Assembly: GCA_963924555.1 (NCBI GenBank) | Contig: OZ004587.1 | Span: forward strand, 1,054,001-1,118,000 | Direction: 5' to 3' | DNA: 64,000 bases | Source of the DNA: Crambe crambe | Taxonomy: Eukaryota; Porifera; Demospongiae; Poecilosclerida; Crambeidae | Shown here: positions 10,788 to 21,210 of the stretch, piece after piece | Numbering within the stretch: position 1 is the stretch's first letter | Layout: each line of letters opens with the position of its first letter | The notes under the pieces: model-generated | The model's database searches: none | What the model was told of the DNA's origin: nothing | Seen by the model: the letters and a program-made list of their open reading frames with translations, nothing else | Position numbers and translations under genes: made by a program

Positions 10788-11629
10788 TTTGATGCATGCA
10801 AGTATCTTCCTGCTAGCTACGTACCTAGTATAGCTCAGAAATGACATTCAAGTGTCATGCCTTTTTTTTTTATAGCTACTACCAAGTGTCCAAACAAGTA
10901 TGAAGCTATGTATCACTATTGCATGTACGTAGCTATACTGTAGCCTGAATTGTGAGCTTGAGTTACTTAATGATATATGTAGCTGGATACATTAAATTGC
11001 ACTATATACGTAGCTATACAGTGTACATATGTATACAGGAAAGAGTAGGATTCCATGCTGACCTGCTGACAAGAGTTTAAAGGAAGATGTCCCATGTTAG
11101 GGTATAGCTACGTAGTAGCATACAGAGTAATGTATCGATACTGGACCGACATCAAAGATGCTCCATCAGTTCATGCAGGATACACATAGCTACAAGGCTT
11201 ATGCAATAGTCACCATCATTAAAATAATCACACACATGCACATAACAGAGCTGTACTTTCAAACAGCATGCTTAAGTATATTCATGAGAATATAATTAGT
11301 GCCATAAACCCAGCCCACTTTCTTCGAAGTTCTATATCCAAACAGGGTGCATGGCCGGCCCGCCCTCAGGGTGCATGGCCCGCCCTGCATGTAGTATATT
11401 GCATGGAGGAGGAAACACTGACATAAGTAGATGCTGATACAGAATGATGCCACATGCAGTACGTGATACATACCTGTTTATAGCGATCAGCTCTGGGCGA
11501 GGTCTCTGTACAGAGGTCAAAATTAATGGTATAAGCATTATTGGGATATATGTAGAATAAGTGGTCTTTAAAGAGGGGTGGATAGGCATCCTTGCTTTAT
11601 ACTACCATCTATTAATGTGTGGATGATTC

Positions 11630-11935
11630 GTATCATGAAGCACTCGATCAAGAAACTATTGAACAGTGTCAGCAAAGAAAGAAAAAATTAACCTTTGAGC
11701 AACAATTCATAATTACTCCGATCTTTGTGGAAATCACATAGTTTTCAGAAGAGCACTGGGAATGACATCTGGTCCTCCAGCTGAGCAGGTGATTCTCCAC
11801 CTGTGATTCTCTACCTGTTATTCCTGTCCCAGCCTGCATGTGGTTCACCCCATCCTGCAAGTTTACTGGTCAAGAAAGTGAAGAAAGTGTTGAAACAATG
11901 CAGTAATGCTAAAGTGCAGACAATGGATTCTTAGT
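11630..11935 (+). pseudogene. GPCR 3' remnant (loop 3 to C-terminus)
   Basis: The stretch from TCAAGAAACTATTGAACAG to the CAGTAATGCTAAAGTGCAG end aligns by eye with the third loop, TM6, TM7 and tail of the array receptors. It includes LTFEQQFIIT-like coding and the HPILQ-type end (CACCCCATCCTGCAAG). It has lost frame and most of TM6 and has no 5' half. A matching remnant lies at 18485-18755 in the other duplicated unit, so the decay began before the duplication. Confidence 0.75.
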
Positions 11936-12019
11936 GTATATGCATATGTGCCAAGTAGAAATCAGTGCAGTTAATACCCATCATAGTGTAAATCACAATG
12001 CTACAGTGATAATTCTATT

Positions 12020-13510
12020 ATGGTGTCTAAAGTTTGGTGGAGATGGCTATAGTTCTGACCCATAAAGAACACACCACAGTAGCTACATGTGTTCTCATTT
12101 TTACATATCATAATGATGTAGTAGTGCTTGTTCGCCATACTTGCATACCTTGAATAGAGTATAACAAGAAGCTAGTGTAAAGGTTGTATGAAAAGTACGT
12201 AAAAACATGTTTTGCTATAGAGAACATGCAATGTGCAGCTATATAATATGTGAATGCATTATGTGATTTAATAGTGGTCATACGTAGCTAGCCATAGATG
12301 TGTATTAGAAATTATATGTCTAGCTATAATAGCTCTACCCATTGGCAGACATATAAGTAGCTACTCTAGCTAGAATCGAAAGTCTTGGTGGAGATGGCTG
12401 GCGGCGGGTATGCGTTTGCTCATGAATAATTCATAAGTTAATGAGGCGAGTAGTTGCACCGACTATGAGATGGTATAGTTGAAAACTACAGTTTCATACT
12501 GACTAACACTTCCTACTCTACATCTGAGGGCAAACCAGACACTCGAGAACACTACCGTTGCAGAGAAACTCGACCGCTAAGCAGCCATACCTCGATCGAT
12601 TTTTTGAAGTCAATTTTCTCGAACTACAGGCTTGTGATGACTGTCTTTTGTGCTTATTCCAGTTGTATAAACCAAGATGCAGGGCGGCACGGAGAGATTT
12701 TAGCCAGAAAAGCCAACACTCCTGAACTTTGATCGCTTTTAGCCGTCGATCGAACGATCGATGGGCCATAGCTCTCGCGTACAGTGGCTTCTTTTCAAAA
12801 TCTCTCCGTCTGGCCCTGCCCACTGGTTCATATAATAAGAAAAAGTACAAAATACGGTCAGCACATGGCTGCAGTTTGAGAAAATTGACGTCAAAAAATC
12901 GATCGAGGTATGGCTGCTTAGTGGTTGAGTTTCTCTGCAACGGTAGTGATCTTAAGTGTCTGGTCTGCCCTCAGTTGTAGAGTAGGAAGTGTTAGTCAGT
13001 ATGAAACTGTAGTTTTCAACTGTAGCATCTCATAGTCGGTGCAACTACTCGCCTCATTAACTCTTGAATTATTCATGAGCAAATACCTACCCGCCACCTT
13101 AATAAACATACCACAGTACAACATGTGCTCAGCCATCATAAATTACAAATTACATTATTATAACGTTACCCATTAAGGTGTCCAAAGTTTTGGTGGAGAT
13201 GGCTACGTAGTTCTGACCTTTAACAAACACACCACAGTGCAACACGTGCATATTCTCATTCTTACATATCGTAATGATGTGGTTGTGCTTGCTTGCCATA
13301 CTCCATACCTTGTAGAGTGACAAGAAGCTGTAAAGGAAATTAAACTACGTTTTTGCTATAGAAAATATGCAATACATGTAGCTATAAATAGTAGTCATAG
13401 CTAGCCAGCTGAAGTTATACATATAAACATCTTTGAGTAGATGTGTATGAAAGATTATGTCTAGCTAAGCTATACCCATTAGCATCGTTAACTTATCATG
13501 TATTAGAATC
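12020..13510. repeat. Local tandem repeat of ~0.37 kb units
   Basis: Sequence beginning GTGTCTAAAGTTTGGTGGAG near 12020 recurs near 13175 with the same downstream order (CACACCACAGT, ACATATC, CAAGAAGCT, GCTATAGA). A middle unit near 12380 is broken by the foldback. Unit B (near 18870) has a single copy, so the expansion is specific to unit A or was lost from B. Confidence 0.65.
12400..13098. mobile_element. Foldback transposon-like element, ~700 bp
   Basis: Long terminal inverted repeats of about 230 bp begin GGCGGCGGGTATGCGTTTGC and end in the near-complement ATACCTACCCGCCACC. The arms share CTCGATCGATTTTTTGAAGTC and AACACTTCCTACTC. The centre (about 12630-12870) is itself partly symmetric. 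Apparent ORFs on both strands arise from the symmetry and are not genes. The equivalent point in unit B lacks the element. No clear target duplication was found at the ends. Confidence 0.8.
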
Positions 13511-13546
13511 AGATTCTATACAGTCATAAATTAACTGTTAATCAAC

Positions 13547-14612
13547 ATGGAGCAATTTGACAATGTTTCAAGGGAAGACGACTTCAAATGTTCGGATGAG
13601 AATTTGAGCAGAGATAGCGTATCTGAAGAATACTGGTCATTTCGATTGTTGGGGGAGCAGTACATTTCTAGTGGCATTGCAATGAGTGTAATAATGACAC
13701 TAATGTTTATAATTGGAGTGACTTGGAATCTTATAGTGATCATAATTATTTTAGTGAAGCGTCTCTGTCGTATCCCTTCAGTTCTTCTCCTACTTGATAT
13801 GGCCATAACTGATCTCCTATTCTGTCTACTGATAATGCCATTTTCAATCGTTGCTGGTTTTGCTGGAGAGTATATCTTTGGGAATAGTGATTATACAAGA
13901 TGCCAAGTCTGCAAGTTCAATCAAGTATTCATAATATTGACCATAAAAACTGTATTCACACTTCTTCTATTAACAATAGATAGACTCATATACCTAAAAA
14001 AGCCGCTTCGCTATCACTCACTGATCACTTCTAAGAAAGTTATCTTTTTGATTCTCCTTGCCTGGATAGTGAGTCTTGCCCTAGCTCTTCCACCTTTCTT
14101 TGGTTTTGGTGATATAGCATATGACATCAAACTTAGTGGAATATGTTTCTCTACTTTCATTGGTGCTACAACAGCTGCTCCAAATTACGCATACACTATA
14201 TTCATTATGGTATTCATATATACTGCCATGTGTTATTGCTGTCACTGTCATAAATGTGTGGACAGTTGGTATCATAATAAAATATTCTGAATTAAAGAAT
14301 CGAGACACAATGGAAGCTTTCAACGCCATCTGTAGAGAAAAGAAACACTTGAACTTTAAACAACAATTCATAATTGCTCGTGTCTTTATGGCAATCAATA
14401 TCATTAATTTCATTGCCTGGCTCCCTCAAGTTCTTGACTTAATTATCAGAGGAGCACTGGGAACGACACCAAGTCTAGTTGAGCAGATACTTCTCTTCCT
14501 GCTATTCATGTCCCAACCTGTAGTTCACCCCATCCTGCAAGTTTTACTGGTCGAGAGAGTGAGGAATGTGTTGAAACAATGCTTCAATATGCTGAAATGC
14601 AAATGTTCTTAG
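13547..14612 (+). pseudogene. GPCR with a 4-bp insertion in TM5
   Basis: Closely related to the intact receptor at 19243-20301. It starts identically (MEQFDNVSREDDFKCSDENL), keeps the DRL and PPFFGFGDI motifs, and runs in one frame to about 14,215. There the sequence ATTCATATATACTGCC stands where the paralog has ATTCATACTACC, a 4-bp gain that shifts the frame in TM5. The rest (loop 3 KHLNFKQQFIIARVF, TM7 MSQPVVHPILQ, tail CFNMLKCKCS) continues in another frame to 14612. With one lesion it is either a very recent pseudogene or an assembly error. Its last ~200 bp and 3' flank are almost identical to the 19243 copy. Confidence 0.8.
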
Positions 14613-15391
14613 AGTATAGTTACAAATACATAGTATAATTATAGTAAGCTATAAATATATAGAATACATAGAATTGCACTAGCTACACATACACAGTTAT
14701 GTTACGTATATGAGATGTCTTCCCGGTGTTCTTTGTTATAAAATGATGCATCATAAGATCTGTTATTTTGGCATAATTACGTATACAGGAAAAGTAGAAT
14801 TGCTGACCTGCTGACTAAAGTTTAAAGAAAAATGTCCCATGTGTTAGGGCATAGGTAGTCATGTATTGATACAAGTACAGTAACTTTATACTGGGCCAAC
14901 ATCAAAGATGCTCAATCAGTTCACAAGGCTTATGTACATAATACGTAGCTATGTACTGTTATGTTACATGTAGATATTGATATGGAATGATGGCACAATG
15001 ATGTACCTGTTTATAGTAACCACCTCTGGGCCACCAAAAGGTGGAGGTGGTCTCTTTACAGAGGTCAAAATTAATGGTACAAACACTGTCGTGCAGAGGT
15101 GGTCCTGAATAAGGTGGTCTGATTTCACTGTATCCTGGAAAATTTATTACCTTAATTGATCTAGTACAGTGTTTCTTCCAGTATGCTAATTATGCACCCT
15201 GTTTGGACAAAGAAAGTGGGCTGGGTCAATGGCATTTATAATTATTCTTTAAACAAGCACCCTCCTTCAGCTAGACCCTTTACTAAATAAATAATACATC
15301 AAATTAACTATGGCATTGAAATAATATGTATACACATGTGCATTGATGTATATACTAAAAATAAGTATTGTTAATTGCTATGTATAGCTAA
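14613..15391. other. Spacer between convergent GPCR genes (unit A)
   Basis: The first ~480 bp are practically identical to 20302-20780 in unit B. It contains a repeat rich in GGTGGTCTCTTTACAGAGG and GGTGGTCTGATTTCACTGTAT (about 15010-15125), related to the 83-bp array at 61.7 kb. No gene seen. Confidence 0.65.
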
Positions 15392-16465
15392 CTATGTAGA
15401 ATGTTTCCATTGTCTGCACTTCAGTATATTACAGCAATGCTTCAACGCTTTCCTCACTTTCCCGACCAGTAAAGCTTGAAGGATGGGGTGAACCACAGGC
15501 TGAGACATGAATAACAGGAAGAGAGTTATCTGCTCAACTGGACCAGGTATCGTTCCCTGTATTGATCTGATAATTATTTCAAGAACTTGAGAGAGCCAGA
15601 CAACGAAATTAACTATGATGATTGCCGCAAAGACACGAGCAATTATGAATTGTTGTTTAAAGTTCAAGTGTTTCTTTTCTCTACAGATGACGTTGAAAGC
15701 TTCCATTGTGTCTCGATTCTTTAATTCAGAATATTTTATTATGATACCAACTGTCCACACATTTATGACAGTGATAGCAATAACACATGGCAGTATGAAT
15801 ACCATAATGAATATAATGTATGCGTAACTTGGAGCAGCTGTTGTGGCACCAATGTAACTAGAGAAACATATTCCATTAAGTTTGAAGTCATACGCTATAT
15901 CACCAAAACCAAAGAAAGGTGGAAGAGCTAGGGCAAGACTCACTATCCAGTCAAGGAGAATCAAAAAGATAACTTTCTTAGCAGTGATCAGTGAGTGATA
16001 GCGAAGCGGCTTTTTTAGGTATATGAGTCTATCTATTGTTAATAGAAGAAGTGTGAATACAGTTTTTATGGTCAATATTACGAATACTTGAGTGAACTTG
16101 CAGACTTGGCATCTTGTATAATCACTATTCCCAAAGATATACTCTCCAGCAAAACCAGTAACGATTGAAAATGGCATTATCAGTAGACAGAATAGGAAAT
16201 CAGTTATGGCCATATCAAGTAGGAGAAGAACTGAAGGGATATGACAGAGACGCTTCACTAAAATAATTATGATCACTATAAGATTCCAAGTCACTCCAAC
16301 TATAAACATTAGTGTCATTATTACACCCATTGCAATGCCACTAGAAATGTACTGCTCCCCCAACAATCGAAATGACCAGTATTCTTCAGATATGCTATCT
16401 CTGCTCAAATTCTCATCCGAACATTTGAAGTCGTCTTCCCTTGAAACATTGTCAAATTGCTCCAT
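15392..16465 (-). CDS. Class A-like GPCR, intronless
   Basis: A 357-residue receptor, a near twin of 21211-22269, with about a dozen residue differences. Features: N-terminal FKCSDENLSRDSISEEYWS, TM2 LLLLDMAITDFLFCLLIMPF, ECL1 AGEYIFGNSDYTRCQVC, TM3 end LTIDRLIYLKKPLRYHS, TM4-ECL2 PPFFGFGDIAY, loop 3 KHLNFKQQFIIARVF, TM7 MSQPVVHPILQ. A base change at the twin's stop codon lets this copy read on for WKHST. TM4 has LLDWIVSL where the twin has LLAWIVSL, an unusual acidic residue inside a helix. The gene is convergent with 13547-14612. Confidence 0.92.
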   Translation of the reverse strand: MEQFDNVSREDDFKCSDENLSRDSISEEYWSFRLLGEQYISSGIAMGVIMTLMFIVGVTWNLIVIIIILVKRLCHIPSVLLLLDMAITDFLFCLLIMPFSIVTGFAGEYIFGNSDYTRCQVCKFTQVFVILTIKTVFTLLLLTIDRLIYLKKPLRYHSLITAKKVIFLILLDWIVSLALALPPFFGFGDIAYDFKLNGICFSSYIGATTAAPSYAYIIFIMVFILPCVIAITVINVWTVGIIIKYSELKNRDTMEAFNVICREKKHLNFKQQFIIARVFAAIIIVNFVVWLSQVLEIIIRSIQGTIPGPVEQITLFLLFMSQPVVHPILQALLVGKVRKALKHCCNILKCRQWKHST

Positions 16466-16984
16466 GTTGATTAATAGGTAATAATTTATGACTGTGTAGA
16501 ATAAAGTTATAGTGAGATATCTGATTTTCTAACTACACAATGAATAATGATATAGGTACTCCAATAAGTTAACGATGCTAAAGATGCTAATGATTTTTAT
16601 TAGGGTATGGTTATAATTCCTTAATTTATACACATCGACTCTAGATATTAGCTAGCTATGGCTAACTTGTACTAATAATCCTACACGTTCGCATGTTAGT
16701 TATAACCTTTATACGTAGCAACACATTTTGACTTTAATTTCCTTTACATTTTCTTGTACTCTACAAGGTAAGTATGGCAAGTGCATTAATTATTGCATTA
16801 CCTGGTACATAAGTATGCAAGCACATGTTGTACGCATACTCTGCGCCACCTCTTTATATCGACTGCCAACATTATACGTGCACCTAACTAACTCCAATGA
16901 TTCAGACTCTCATTTACGTATTTTTAGTTTTTTTAGCCACTACATGTTGTTATGTACTTGAAGAATGTTTTTCCATCATCTGCA
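16466..16984. other. Spacer, nearly identical to 22270-22790
   Basis: Shared 5' flank of the duplicated minus-strand GPCR genes. It differs from unit B by a few substitutions and an ATATTT/TTTTT indel near 16,920. No gene recognised. Confidence 0.6.
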
Positions 16985-17352
16985 CTTCAGCATAATTATT
17001 ACAACATTGCTTCAACACATCCCTCACTCCTTCGACCAGTAAAACTTGCAGAACGGGGTGAAACACTGGCTGGGACATGAATAACAGAATGAGGACTACC
17101 TGCTCTGCTGGAGGACCAGATGTCATTCCCAGTGCTCTTCCGAATGAATATTGGGAGCCAGGCTATGAAATTAACTATGTTGATTGCCGCAAAGATCCGA
17201 GCAATTATGAATTGCTGTTTAAAGGTTAAATGTTTCCTTTCTCTACTGGCATTGTCGAAGGCTTCCATAGTTTCTTGATTCTTCAATTTAGCATGTTTTA
17301 TTATTATACAAACTGTCCACACATTCATGACAGTGATAGCAATAACACACGG
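16985..17352 (-). pseudogene. Truncated GPCR 3' half at the duplication junction
   Basis: The minus strand encodes part of TM5, loop 3 (KHLTFKQQFIIARIF), TM6 and, after a frame change, the TM7-tail region. It matches 22790-23145 and shares the same frame break after AWLPIFIRKSTGN. It stops abruptly at about 17352, where the sequence switches to the first codons and 5' flank of a different receptor (17356-17412). The earlier part of the gene is missing here but present in unit B. Confidence 0.85.
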
Positions 17353-17355
17353 TTG

Positions 17356-17412
17356 GCAGATCTACTCAAGTTCTCACTTAAACAACTGAAGTCAATACTA
17401 CTCAGTGAATAG
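17356..17412 (-). pseudogene. GPCR 5' fragment fused at the junction
   Basis: About 19 codons (minus strand) of the N-terminus of the 9750-10787 receptor type, including a relic of the FSCLSENLSR motif, followed by that gene's 5' flank. Nothing of the rest of the receptor remains. It marks the start of unit B. Confidence 0.75.
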
Positions 17413-17656
17413 TTACGATCCATTTGATGCATGCAAATACATATGTATCTTCCTGCTAACTAATATAGCTCAGAAATGATAGAACACACGTTCAAGTGTC
17501 ATGCCTATTTTTTTATACTACCAAGTGTCCAAACAGGTACCTATGTATCATTATTACATTAATGAATTGTGAGTTTGAGTTAATAATAGGTGTAGCTGAA
17601 TACATGAAAATGCACTAGACAGGAAAAGAGTAGGATTGCATGCTTAGCTACCTAAT

Positions 17657-17829
17657 TATTAATTTAATGATGGTGACTATTGCATAAGCCTTGTCTGTGT
17701 ATCCTGTAAGAACTAATTGAGCATCTTTGATGTCGGCCCATAAAGTTATATGTAATTGTATCGATACATTACTCTGTATACTAGCTACACCCTAACATGG
17801 GACATCTTCCTTTTAAAGTCTAGTCAGCA
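17657..17829. other. Local inversion relative to unit A
   Basis: The reverse complement of this segment matches 11065-11227 (shared words include GAAGATGTCCCATGTTAGGG and CAAGGCTTATGCAATAGTCA). The flanks stay in the original orientation. Related copies near 14800 and 20480 have the unit A orientation, so the inversion arose in unit B. Confidence 0.8.
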
Positions 17830-18024
17830 CACACATGCACATAACAGAGCTGTACTTTCAAACAGGGTGCTTAAGTATATTCATGAGAATGTAATTCAAT
17901 TAGTGCCATAAACCCAGCCCACTTTCTTTGAAGTTTCTTTATTCAAACAGGGCGGCCCAGTCGTCCACCCTGCATATAGTATACTGCATGGAGGAAACAC
18001 TGACATAAGTAGATGCTGATACAG

Positions 18025-18245
18025 CAGGGCCGGAGGAAGGAAAGTTAGAGTGGTCAGGTGACGGGAAAAATTTTCAAAAACCATGCCACTTTTAATTAGA
18101 AACACCGAGATGTGGCATGTAAACAGCCTGGCTACTTCAATTTCAGGGCCTTTGAACCCCCTGTATATGATGATCCTTTCCGAATCTTGCCTTAAAAAGT
18201 GGTCAGGCTATGGCCTGACTGGCCTGACCGTTTCCTCCGGCCCTG
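18025..18245. mobile_element. hAT-like MITE with TIRs and 5-bp direct repeats
   Basis: A 221-bp insertion with perfect 14-bp ends, CAGGGCCGGAGGAA and its complement. TACAG lies on each side (18020-18024 and 18246-18250). The equivalent place in unit A reads GCTGATACAGAATGATG with one TACAG, an empty site. The CAGGG ends suggest hAT, although hAT elements usually make 8-bp duplications. No coding capacity. Confidence 0.85.
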
Positions 18246-18484
18246 TACAGAATGATGGCACATGCAGTAGCTACATGATACATAACTGTTTATAGCAATC
18301 AGCTCTGGGCCAAGGTGGTCTCTTTACAGAGGTCAAAATCAATGAAGCACTATTGGGACATGACCAAGTGGTCTTTAAAGAGAGGTGGTCTCTTAATGGA
18401 GGCTTAATATCAATTGTATAAGAACTATTGGGATATGACCAAGTGGTCTCTTAATGGAGGTGTCTTTACTAATGTGTGGATAAT

Positions 18485-18755
18485 TTGTATCACGATCAAG
18501 AAACTATATGGAAGCCTTCTACAATGTCAGTAAAGTGAGCAACAATTCATAATTACTCAGATCTTTGTGGCAATCATGTAATTTTCAGAAGAGCACTGGG
18601 AATGACATCTTGTCCTCCAGCTGAGCAGGTAATTCTCCACCTGTTATTCCTGTCCCAGCCTGCATGTGGTTCATCCCATCCTGCAAGTTTTACGAGAAAA
18701 GTGTTGAAACAATGCAGTAATAATTTTTATGCTGAAGTGCAGACAATGGATTCTT
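18485..18755 (+). pseudogene. GPCR 3' remnant, unit B counterpart
   Basis: Matches 11630-11935: loop 3 beginning ATCAAGAAACTATATGGAAG, a TM6 region with the same loss, a CCCATCCTGCAAGTTTTAC end corresponding to HPILQVL, and a tail near GTTGAAACAATGCAG. Out of frame, with no 5' half. Confidence 0.75.
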
Positions 18756-19242
18756 AGTATATACGTAATTACATATGCATATGTGCCAAGTAGAAATCAG
18801 TGCAGTTAATACATTCTCAGCCATCATACTGTAAATTACAATGTTACGGTGATAATTCCATTGAGGTGTCGAAAGTTTTGGTGGAGATGGTTAGTTCTGA
18901 CCCATAAAGAACACACCACAGTAGCTACAACATGTGATTATTGTGCTCTCATTTTTACACATCATAAATGATGTAATTGTGCTTGTTTGCCATACTTACA
19001 TACCATCTATAGAGTAACCAGAAGCTGTAAAGGAAGTTAAACTGTATGAAAACATGATAATTTGCTATAGAGAACATGCAACATGTAGCTATGTTGAATG
19101 TATGTGATTTAATACTACGTATATATAGTACAAGTTAGTCATACGTAGCTAGCCTGCTGAAGTACGTAATATGAGCTACTCATTATGTATAGCTAGCTAG
19201 AATCAGATAACTTTTATTCTACACGGTCATAAATTATTAAAC

Positions 19243-20301
19243 ATGGAGCAATTTGACAATGTTTCAAGGGAAGACAACTTCAGATGTTCGGATAAGAATT
19301 TGAGCAGAGATAGCGTATCTGAAGAGTACTGGTCAGTTCGATTGTTGGGGAAGCAGTACATTTCTAGTGGCATTGCAATGAGTGTAATAATGACACTAAT
19401 GTTTATAATTGGAGTGACTTGGAATCTTATAGTGATCATAATTATTTTAGTGAAGTGTCTCTGTCATATCCCTTCAGTTCTTCTCCTACTTGATATGGCC
19501 ATAACTGATCTCCTATTCTGTCTACTGATAATGCCATTTTCAATTGTTGCTGGTTTTTCTGGAGAGTACATCTTTGGGAATAGTGACTATGCACGATGCC
19601 AAGTCTGCAAGTTCAATCAAGTATTCATAATATTGACCATTAAAACTGTATTCACACTTCTTCTAGTAACAATAGATAGACTCATATACCTTAAAAAGCC
19701 ACTTCGCTATCACTCACTCATCACTGCTAAAAAAGTTATCTTTGTGATTCTCCTTGCCTGGATAGTGAGTCTTGCCCTATCTCTTCCACCTTTCTTTGGT
19801 TTTGGTGATATAGCTTATGACATCAAACTTAGTGGAATATGTTTCTCTACTATCACTGGTGCTACCATAGTTGCTCCAAATTACGCATACATTATATTCA
19901 TTATGGTATTCATACTACCATGTGTTATTGCTATCACTGTCATAAATGTGTGGACAACTATCATAATAAGACGTTCTGCACTAAAGAATCGAGACACAAT
20001 GGAAGCTTTCAACACTGTCACTAGAGGAAAAAAAAACTTAACCTTTAAACAACATTTCATAATTGCTCGTGTCTTTATGGCAATCAATATCGTTAATTTC
20101 ATTGCCTGGCTCCCTCAAGTTCTTGACTTAATTATCAGAGGAGCACTGGGAATGACACCAGGTCTAGTTGAGCAGATACTTCTCTTCCTGCTATTCATGT
20201 CCCAACCTGTAGTTCACCCCATCCTGCAAGTTTTACTGGTCGAGAGAGTGAGGAATGTGTTGAAACAATGCTTCAATATGCTGAAATGCAAATGTTCTTA
20301 G
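19243..20301 (+). CDS. Class A-like GPCR, intronless
   Basis: A 352-residue receptor and the intact relative of 13547-14612. Features: N-terminal FRCSDKNLSRDSVSEEYWS, TM2 LLLLDMAITDLLFCLLIMPF, ECL1 SGEYIFGNSDYARCQVC, TM3 end VTIDRLIYLKKPLRYHS, TM4-ECL2 PPFFGFGDIAY, TM5 FILPCVIAITVINVW, loop 3 KNLTFKQHFIIARVF, TM6 NIVNFIAWLPQ, TM7 MSQPVVHPILQ, tail CFNMLKCKCS. It is convergent with 21211-22269. The C-terminal half and 3' flank are nearly identical to the broken copy in unit A, whereas the loop 3 region (AFNTVTRGKKN against AFNAICREKKH) differs more, a mosaic pattern. Confidence 0.92.
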   Translation: MEQFDNVSREDNFRCSDKNLSRDSVSEEYWSVRLLGKQYISSGIAMSVIMTLMFIIGVTWNLIVIIIILVKCLCHIPSVLLLLDMAITDLLFCLLIMPFSIVAGFSGEYIFGNSDYARCQVCKFNQVFIILTIKTVFTLLLVTIDRLIYLKKPLRYHSLITAKKVIFVILLAWIVSLALSLPPFFGFGDIAYDIKLSGICFSTITGATIVAPNYAYIIFIMVFILPCVIAITVINVWTTIIIRRSALKNRDTMEAFNTVTRGKKNLTFKQHFIIARVFMAINIVNFIAWLPQVLDLIIRGALGMTPGLVEQILLFLLFMSQPVVHPILQVLLVERVRNVLKQCFNMLKCKCS

Positions 20302-21210
20302 AGTATAGTTACAAATACATAGTATAATTATAGTAAGCTATAAATATATAGAATACATAGAATTGCACTAGCTACACATACACAGTTATGTTACGTATAT
20401 GAGATGTCTTCCCGGTGTTCTTTGTTATAAAATGATGCATCATAAGATCTGTTATTTTGGCATAATTACGTATACAGGAAAAGTAGAATTGCTGACCTGC
20501 TGACTAAAGTTTAAAGAAAAATGTCCCATGTGTTAGGGCATAGGTAGTCATGTATTGATACAAGTACAGTAACTTTATACTGGGCCAACATCAAAGATGC
20601 TCAATCAGTTCACAAGGCTTATGTACATAATACGTAGCTATGTACTGTTATGTTACATGTAGATATTGATATGGAATGATGGCACAATGATGTACCTGTT
20701 TATAGTAACCACCTCTGGGCCACCAAAAGGTGGAGGTGGTCTCTTTACAGAGGTCAAAATGAATGGTAGAAACACTATCATGCAGAGGTGGTCTCTAAAT
20801 AAGGTGGTCTGATTTCACTGTATCCGACCGTATGATATGGATACAGTGAAATCAGACCGCTTTATTCAGAGACCACCATTATGTACGTATATCACTGGAA
20901 AATTTATTAACCACTTTTTCCTAGTACAGTGTTTCTCCCAGTACGCCCCTGTTTAGATGAAATAAATTCAAAGAAAGTGGGCTGGGTCAATAGCATTTAT
21001 AATTATTCTTTAAGTAAGCACCCTCTTTTAAAGTACAAGACTATTATACGTAGAATCATATAACTTATGTAATCAGCTAGACCCTTTACTAAATAAATAA
21101 TACGTACGAATTAACTATGGCATTGAAGTATGTATGCATATGTATGCATTGATGTATACTAAAAATAAGTATTATTAATTGCTATGCATAGCTAATAATG
21201 TAGAATGTTT
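20302..21210. other. Spacer between convergent GPCR genes (unit B)
   Basis: The first ~480 bp are nearly identical to the unit A spacer. A B-specific hairpin at about 20788-20878 pairs GGTCTGATTTCACTGTATCC with its complement and extends the GGTGGTCTC repeat family. No gene seen. Confidence 0.65.

Larger units (their letters stand above)
10848..13546. other. Spacer with GPCR remnant, local repeats and foldback insertion
   Basis: Holds the GPCR remnant at 11630-11935, three units of a local repeat keyed on GTTTGGTGGAGATGGCT (near 12020, 12380 and 13175) and the foldback at 12400-13098, which interrupts the middle unit. No intact gene seen. Confidence 0.65.
10722..17352. repeat. Segmental duplication, unit A
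   Basis: First copy of a head-to-tail duplication (unit B is 17356-23145). Order in A: 5' end of the 9750-10787 receptor, spacer, + GPCR 3' remnant, foldback insertion, + GPCR (13547), convergent - GPCR (15392), truncated - GPCR remnant. Unit B has the same order. A is about 0.8 kb longer, mainly because of the foldback element and extra copies of a roughly 0.37-kb local repeat. Confidence 0.85.
17413..19242. other. Spacer of unit B
   Basis: Contains the inverted segment at 17657-17829, the TIR insertion at 18025-18245, repeats rich in GTGGTCTCTTTACAGAGG (about 18300-18475) and the GPCR remnant at 18485-18755. No intact gene seen. Confidence 0.65.

Noticed and set aside
12518-12980. Two overlapping frames sharing SRKLTSKNRSRYGCL
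   Set aside because: They are the two arms of the foldback element read in opposite directions; the shared peptide is a consequence of symmetry.
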